This document shows positions 60,352-64,000 of a stretch of DNA of 64,000 nucleotides, piece after piece. Location: assembly GCA_049597955.1 (NCBI GenBank), contig JBMYND010000002.1:62001-126000 (forward strand), written 5' to 3'. The notes beneath the pieces were generated by a model. It did not search any database. It saw only the letters and a program-made list of their open reading frames with translations, and had not been told where the DNA came from. Position numbers and translations under genes: made by a program. Within the stretch, counting starts at the first letter, position 1; the number at the start of each line of letters is the position of its first letter. This DNA is from JAYPAN01 sp049597955 (lineage in GTDB: Bacteria > Pseudomonadota > Alphaproteobacteria > RS24).

Positions 60352-61488
60352 ATGGAATCGACATTACCGAAACACCAAGATGCCGCTTTGCAGCGCACAG
60401 TGCTGTTTGGCCTGCATGAAAGGCTGGGCGCAAAAATCGTGCCCTTTGCCGGTTATGAAATGCCGGTGCAATATCCCGCCGGTATTATGCAGGAGCATTT
60501 GCATACGCGCGCGGCTGCCGGGCTGTTCGATGTCTCGCATATGGGCCAGGCCTGGCTTGAGCCGATAAATGATAAAGATGACGCGGCCGACCTGTTTGAG
60601 GCGCTGGTGCCGGGCGGCATGACCACGCTGGCCGACGGGCGGATACGCTATACGCAATTGACCAATCCGCAAGGCGGCATTCTCGATGATTTAATGGCGA
60701 CGCGCTTTGGCAAGCGGCTTTGGCTGGTGGTCAATGCCGCCTGCAAGCAAAATGACTTTGCCCATATTGAAAATGCGCTGGCCGGGCGCGCCCGTCTAAA
60801 AGTGCAGGCACGTGTTTTGCTGGCCTTGCAGGGGCCGCAAGCGGTGGATGTGCTGGCGCGATTTTTGCCGGACTGCCGCGCGCTTTGTTTCATGCAGGCG
60901 GCGTGGATGGCGTTTGAAGGTGAAGAAGTGCTGGTCTCGCGCTGCGGCTATACAGGTGAGGACGGGTTTGAGATTTCGGTGCCGGAAGCGCAAGCCGTCG
61001 CGCTGGCCGAGCGCCTGCTTGGCGAAAATGAGGTCGCGCCGATTGGGCTTGGCGCGCGCGACAGCCTGCGCCTTGAGGCGGGCTTGTGCCTGTATGGCCA
61101 TGATATTGACACGGATACCACACCGGTTGAGGCCGATTTAATGTGGTCAGTGCCGAAACGTCGCCGCGACGCGGGCGATTTTCCCGGTGCTGAGAAAATT
61201 ACCGAACAATTGGCCGATGGCGTTGCGCGCCAGCGTGTCGGGATATTGCCGGATGGCCGCGCACCGGCGCGTGAAGGCACGCAAATTCAAGACCGGCAGG
61301 GCGATATTATCGGCAGCGTTACCAGTGGCGGCTTTGCGCCCTCACTGGGCCGACCGGTAGCGATGGGCTATGTCGCCGCCAGCCATGCCGCCCCCGGCAC
61401 GCAAGTTGATTTAATGGTGCGCGGCAAAGCCCTGCCGGCAAAAATTGCGGAAATGCCCTTTGTCCCGCAGCGTTATTGGAAAGGTTAG
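60352..61488 (+). CDS. gcvT: Glycine cleavage system T protein (aminomethyltransferase)
   Basis: Transfers the methylene group from the H-protein arm to tetrahydrofolate and releases ammonia. Start ATG 60352 (MESTLPKHQDAALQRT) has GGAG 8 nt upstream; two earlier in-frame ATGs (60268, 60292) lie inside the riboswitch. 378 residues. Typical blocks are KIVPFAGYEMPVQYPAGIMQEH, FDVSHMGQ, RCGYTGEDGFEISVP and LGARDSLRLEAGLCLYGHD. First gene of gcvT-gcvH-gcvPA-gcvPB. Confidence 0.97.
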   Translation: MESTLPKHQDAALQRTVLFGLHERLGAKIVPFAGYEMPVQYPAGIMQEHLHTRAAAGLFDVSHMGQAWLEPINDKDDAADLFEALVPGGMTTLADGRIRYTQLTNPQGGILDDLMATRFGKRLWLVVNAACKQNDFAHIENALAGRARLKVQARVLLALQGPQAVDVLARFLPDCRALCFMQAAWMAFEGEEVLVSRCGYTGEDGFEISVPEAQAVALAERLLGENEVAPIGLGARDSLRLEAGLCLYGHDIDTDTTPVEADLMWSVPKRRRDAGDFPGAEKITEQLADGVARQRVGILPDGRAPAREGTQIQDRQGDIIGSVTSGGFAPSLGRPVAMGYVAASHAAPGTQVDLMVRGKALPAKIAEMPFVPQRYWKG

Positions 61489-61492
61489 TTTT

Positions 61493-61867
61493 ATGAGCAG
61501 AAAATTTACCAAAGACCATGAATGGGTCAGCCTTGATGGCGACATTGCCACAGTTGGCATCACCGCCTATGCCCAAGAGCAATTGGGCGATGTTGTTTTT
61601 GTTGAAGTGCCCGAATCAGGTCGGCAAGTGGCGCAGGGCGATGACGCGGCGGTTGTTGAAAGTGTGAAAGCGGCCAGCGAAGTCTATGCGCCGGTCTCCG
61701 GCGAGATTGTCGAAGGCAATGAGGCGCTGAGCGACAATCCGGCATTGGTCAATGAAGCGCCCGACAGCGAGGGCTGGTTTTTCAGATTGAAACTGACCAA
61801 TAGCGATGAGCTGGACGGGCTGATGGATGAAGCGGCCTATGCCGATCATGTGAAGGAGCTTGGATAA
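61493..61867 (+). CDS. gcvH: Glycine cleavage system H protein
   Basis: Lipoyl carrier shuttling intermediates between P, T and L proteins. Start ATG 61493 (MSRKFTKDHEWVSLDG) lies 4 bp after the gcvT stop; a frame opening at 61445 lies in gcvT. 124 residues, standard. The lipoylated Lys is in AVVESVKAASEVYAPVSG at about 60. TAATG joins it to gcvPA. Confidence 0.97.
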   Translation: MSRKFTKDHEWVSLDGDIATVGITAYAQEQLGDVVFVEVPESGRQVAQGDDAAVVESVKAASEVYAPVSGEIVEGNEALSDNPALVNEAPDSEGWFFRLKLTNSDELDGLMDEAAYADHVKELG

Positions 61868-63210
61868 TGCGTTATTTGCCTCTGACTGATACGGATCGCC
61901 AAGCCATGCTGGCCGATATTGGCGTATCGTCGATTGATGATTTATTTGTCGATGTGCCGCAAGCGGCGCGGCTCGACGCGCCGCTTGACCTGCCGCGCCA
62001 TCAGGGCGAAATGCATGTTGAACGGCAATTGGCGGCGCTGGCCGGGCGCAATGTGCCGGCGGGCAGCGTGCCGTTTTTCTGCGGCGTGGGGGCCTATAAA
62101 CATCATGTGCCGGCCACGGTTGACCATATTATCCAGCGTTCCGAGTTTTTAACCAGCTACACACCTTATCAGCCGGAAATCACGCAAGGCACATTGCAAT
62201 ATTTGTTTGAGTTTCAAACGCAAGTGGCCGAGCTGACCGGCATGGATGTGGCCAATGCCTCAATGTATGACGGCTCCACCGCGGCCGGTGAGGCGGTGCT
62301 GATGGCGCATCGGGTGACGCGCAAAAAGCGTGCTGTCTTGTCGGGTCGCTTGCACCCGCATTATGCGGCGGTGATTGAAAACCTGTCGGATATGGGCGGG
62401 TTTGAGCTGGCACAGGCCGAGATAGCCCCGAACGGTGCAGAGGATTTGCTGGCACTGGTCGATGATGACACTTCGTGCATTGTCGTCCAGAACCCGGACT
62501 TTTTCGGCAATATTGCTGATTTTTCCGCACTGGCCGATGCCGCTCATGCGCGCGGCTTATTGTTGATTGCTGTTGTGCCGGAAGTGGTCTCGCTGGGCCT
62601 GTTGAAACGGCCCGGCGATATGGGCGCAGATATTGTGGTCGGCGAAGGCCAGAGCCTTGGCAATGGGCTGAATTTTGGCGGCCCCTATGTTGGCCTGTTT
62701 GCCACGCGGCAAAAATATGTGCGGCAAATGCCCGGTCGGCTGTGCGGTGAGACGGTTGACGCGGATGGGCGGCGCGGCTTTGTGCTGACCCTGTCGACTC
62801 GTGAACAGCATATTCGCCGCGACAAGGCGACGTCGAATATCTGCACCAATTCCGGCCTGTGTTCGCTGGCCTTTACCGCGCATCTGACTTTGCTCGGCGG
62901 CAATGGCTTGCGGCGGCTGGCGGCGCTCAATCATTCCCGCGCTGTTGCGCTGGCCAAGAGTTTGGGTGTTGTGCCGGGTGTGGAGATTCTGACAGATGCG
63001 TTTTTCAATGAATTTGCCATGCGTGTGCCGGGGCAAGCTGATGGGCTGATTGACGCGCTGGCCGCGCGCGGCGTATTGGGCGGTGTGCCTGCGGCGCGCT
63101 TGCTGCCCCAAGCCGGTTTGGATGATGTGGTGATTGTCGCTGCGACCGAAACTTGCAGCGAAGCGGATATTGCCGCCTATCAGGCGGTTTTGATGGAGGT
63201 GTTGTCATGA
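61867..63210 (+). CDS. gcvPA: Glycine dehydrogenase (decarboxylating) subunit 1
   Basis: N-terminal half of the split P protein; with GcvPB it decarboxylates glycine on PLP. 447 residues. MRYLPLTDTDRQAMLADIGV is the usual start, followed by FFCGVGAYKHHVPATVDHI, SYTPYQPEITQGTLQYLFEFQT, ANASMYDGSTAAGEAVLMA and STREQHIRRDKATSNICTN. It overlaps gcvH by 1 nt and gcvPB by 4 nt. Confidence 0.97.
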   Translation: MRYLPLTDTDRQAMLADIGVSSIDDLFVDVPQAARLDAPLDLPRHQGEMHVERQLAALAGRNVPAGSVPFFCGVGAYKHHVPATVDHIIQRSEFLTSYTPYQPEITQGTLQYLFEFQTQVAELTGMDVANASMYDGSTAAGEAVLMAHRVTRKKRAVLSGRLHPHYAAVIENLSDMGGFELAQAEIAPNGAEDLLALVDDDTSCIVVQNPDFFGNIADFSALADAAHARGLLLIAVVPEVVSLGLLKRPGDMGADIVVGEGQSLGNGLNFGGPYVGLFATRQKYVRQMPGRLCGETVDADGRRGFVLTLSTREQHIRRDKATSNICTNSGLCSLAFTAHLTLLGGNGLRRLAALNHSRAVALAKSLGVVPGVEILTDAFFNEFAMRVPGQADGLIDALAARGVLGGVPAARLLPQAGLDDVVIVAATETCSEADIAAYQAVLMEVLS

Positions 63211-64000
63211 GTGAGAAACACACATTTAGCGGCCATCGCGGCTTGTCATTGGAAGAAAAGCTGATTTTTGAAATCGGCGCTTATGACAAATGCGGGGTTG
63301 ATTTGGAAGATGCACCGCAAACCGCCATGCAATTGGGTGATTGTGCGGCGCAGCATGAAATTGACTTGCCGGCGCTGACCGAGCCGGAGGCCATGCGCCA
63401 TTATGTGCGCCTCAGCCAGAAAAATCATTCGATTGATGCCGGGCTTTATCCGCTCGGCTCATGCACGATGAAGCATAATCCGCGGCTTAATGAAAAAATG
63501 GCGCGCTTGCCGGGCTTTAGTGACATTCACCCCATGCAGCCGCAAAAAACCGTGCAAGGTGCGTTGCAATTAATGGATATGCTGGCCGATTGGCTGATGA
63601 CGCTGACCGGCACGCCGGCTGTTGCCCTGTCGCCGAAAGCCGGCGCACATGGTGAATTATGCGGCATGATGGCGATACGCGCAGCGATTGAAGCCAAGGG
63701 TGAATTGGCGACACGCAAGCGCGTGCTGGTGCCGGAATCGGCGCATGGCACAAATCCGGCGACGGCGGCATTGCTCGGCTTTCAGGTTGATGCGATTGCC
63801 GCACAGGCTGATGGGCGGGTGGATTTGCAAGCCTTCAAAGCCAAGCTGGGTGATGATGTGGCGGCGATTATGCTGACCAATCCCAATACTTGCGGATTGT
63901 TTGAGCGCGATATTATCGCGATTGCCGATGCGGTGCATGAGGTGGGCGGCTATTTTTACTGCGACGGTGCCAATTTCAACGCCATTGTCGGGCGCGTGCG
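63207..64000 (+). CDS. gcvPB: Glycine dehydrogenase (decarboxylating) subunit 2, N-terminal part (cut by the right edge)
   Basis: C-terminal half of the split P protein, which carries the PLP lysine. Starts at ATG 63207 (MSEKHTFSGHRGLSLEE), overlapping the gcvPA stop. The frame stays open for 264 codons to the window end. Family motifs: SIDAGLYPLGSCTMKHNPRLNE, LSPKAGAHGELCGMMAIRA, VPESAHGTNPATAAL, MLTNPNTCGLFE and YFYCDGANFNAIVG. The PLP lysine should lie just beyond the edge. Full-length proteins are about 480-520 residues. Confidence 0.96.
   Translation, partial: MSEKHTFSGHRGLSLEEKLIFEIGAYDKCGVDLEDAPQTAMQLGDCAAQHEIDLPALTEPEAMRHYVRLSQKNHSIDAGLYPLGSCTMKHNPRLNEKMARLPGFSDIHPMQPQKTVQGALQLMDMLADWLMTLTGTPAVALSPKAGAHGELCGMMAIRAAIEAKGELATRKRVLVPESAHGTNPATAALLGFQVDAIAAQADGRVDLQAFKAKLGDDVAAIMLTNPNTCGLFERDIIAIADAVHEVGGYFYCDGANFNAIVGRV

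Noticed and set aside
1..64000. tRNA, rRNA, insertion sequences, prophage or integrated element
   Set aside because: I looked for cloverleaf-type repeats, transposases, integrases and terminal repeats and found none that could be supported.

Overview
The window is a gene-dense, moderately GC-rich stretch of an alphaproteobacterial chromosome. Several traits point there. The histidyl-tRNA synthetase is of the divergent alphaproteobacterial kind and sits beside hisZ and hisG. A DUF2093 gene follows xseA. The order is coxB-coxA-ctaB-small membrane protein-ctaG-coxC-SURF1-thrC, and ispH-thrB-rnhA form one block. A CIRCE element plus an RpoH-like promoter precedes groESL. Lipid A genes (lpxK, waaA, msbA) show a Gram-negative envelope; aa3 oxidase, ubiA and the glyoxylate gene aceA fit an aerobic heterotroph. 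I cannot fix the genus. No transposase, phage gene, tRNA, rRNA or CRISPR array was seen.

Layout. 1-3.85 kb: ileS (cut by the left edge), ribF, a HAD-IIA phosphatase and a divergent SDR. 3.85-6.3 kb: a hairpin-rich gap, then groESL with its control region and terminator. 6.3-11.6 kb: a complete Lap/Hly-like type I secretion apparatus without a substrate gene. 11.6-16.2 kb: tauE-like gene, hisG, a hisZ that carries an extra N-terminal HTH domain, and hisS. 16.3-20.1 kb: an ScfR/RamB-type regulator divergent from aceA, then an rraA-like gene. 20.1-29 kb: a HupE/PPIase pair, pgi-mutL, an ACAD10/11-like acyl-CoA dehydrogenase, tadA, rluB-rsmD. 29-38.4 kb: an APH-type kinase, purD, xseA-DUF2093-M23 peptidase, and the lpxK-waaA-msbA operon. 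38.4-45.7 kb: both halves of the TldD/TldE protease, a desaturase, ubiA, rsmE and gshA. 45.7-54.9 kb: the cytochrome aa3 operon running into thrC, a GNAT gene and an apparently outputless 7TM receptor. 54.9-64 kb: yqgE, a DsbD-like periplasmic protein, a peroxiredoxin, rnhA-thrB-ispH, a lipoprotein, and a tandem glycine riboswitch driving gcvT-gcvH-gcvPA-gcvPB (the last cut by the right edge).

Most of the window is housekeeping. The parts most worth a second look are: the HTH-HisZ fusion with the palindrome-rich AT island in front of it; a cluster of hairpins upstream of groESL; the truncated-looking 7TM receptor; a 15-bp tandem repeat that spans the rsmE stop codon; repeated TTTACA boxes between aceA and its likely regulator; a kinase/dehydrogenase pair matching the two halves of ACAD10/11; and a glycine riboswitch whose expression platform can visibly pair across the gcvT ribosome-binding site.
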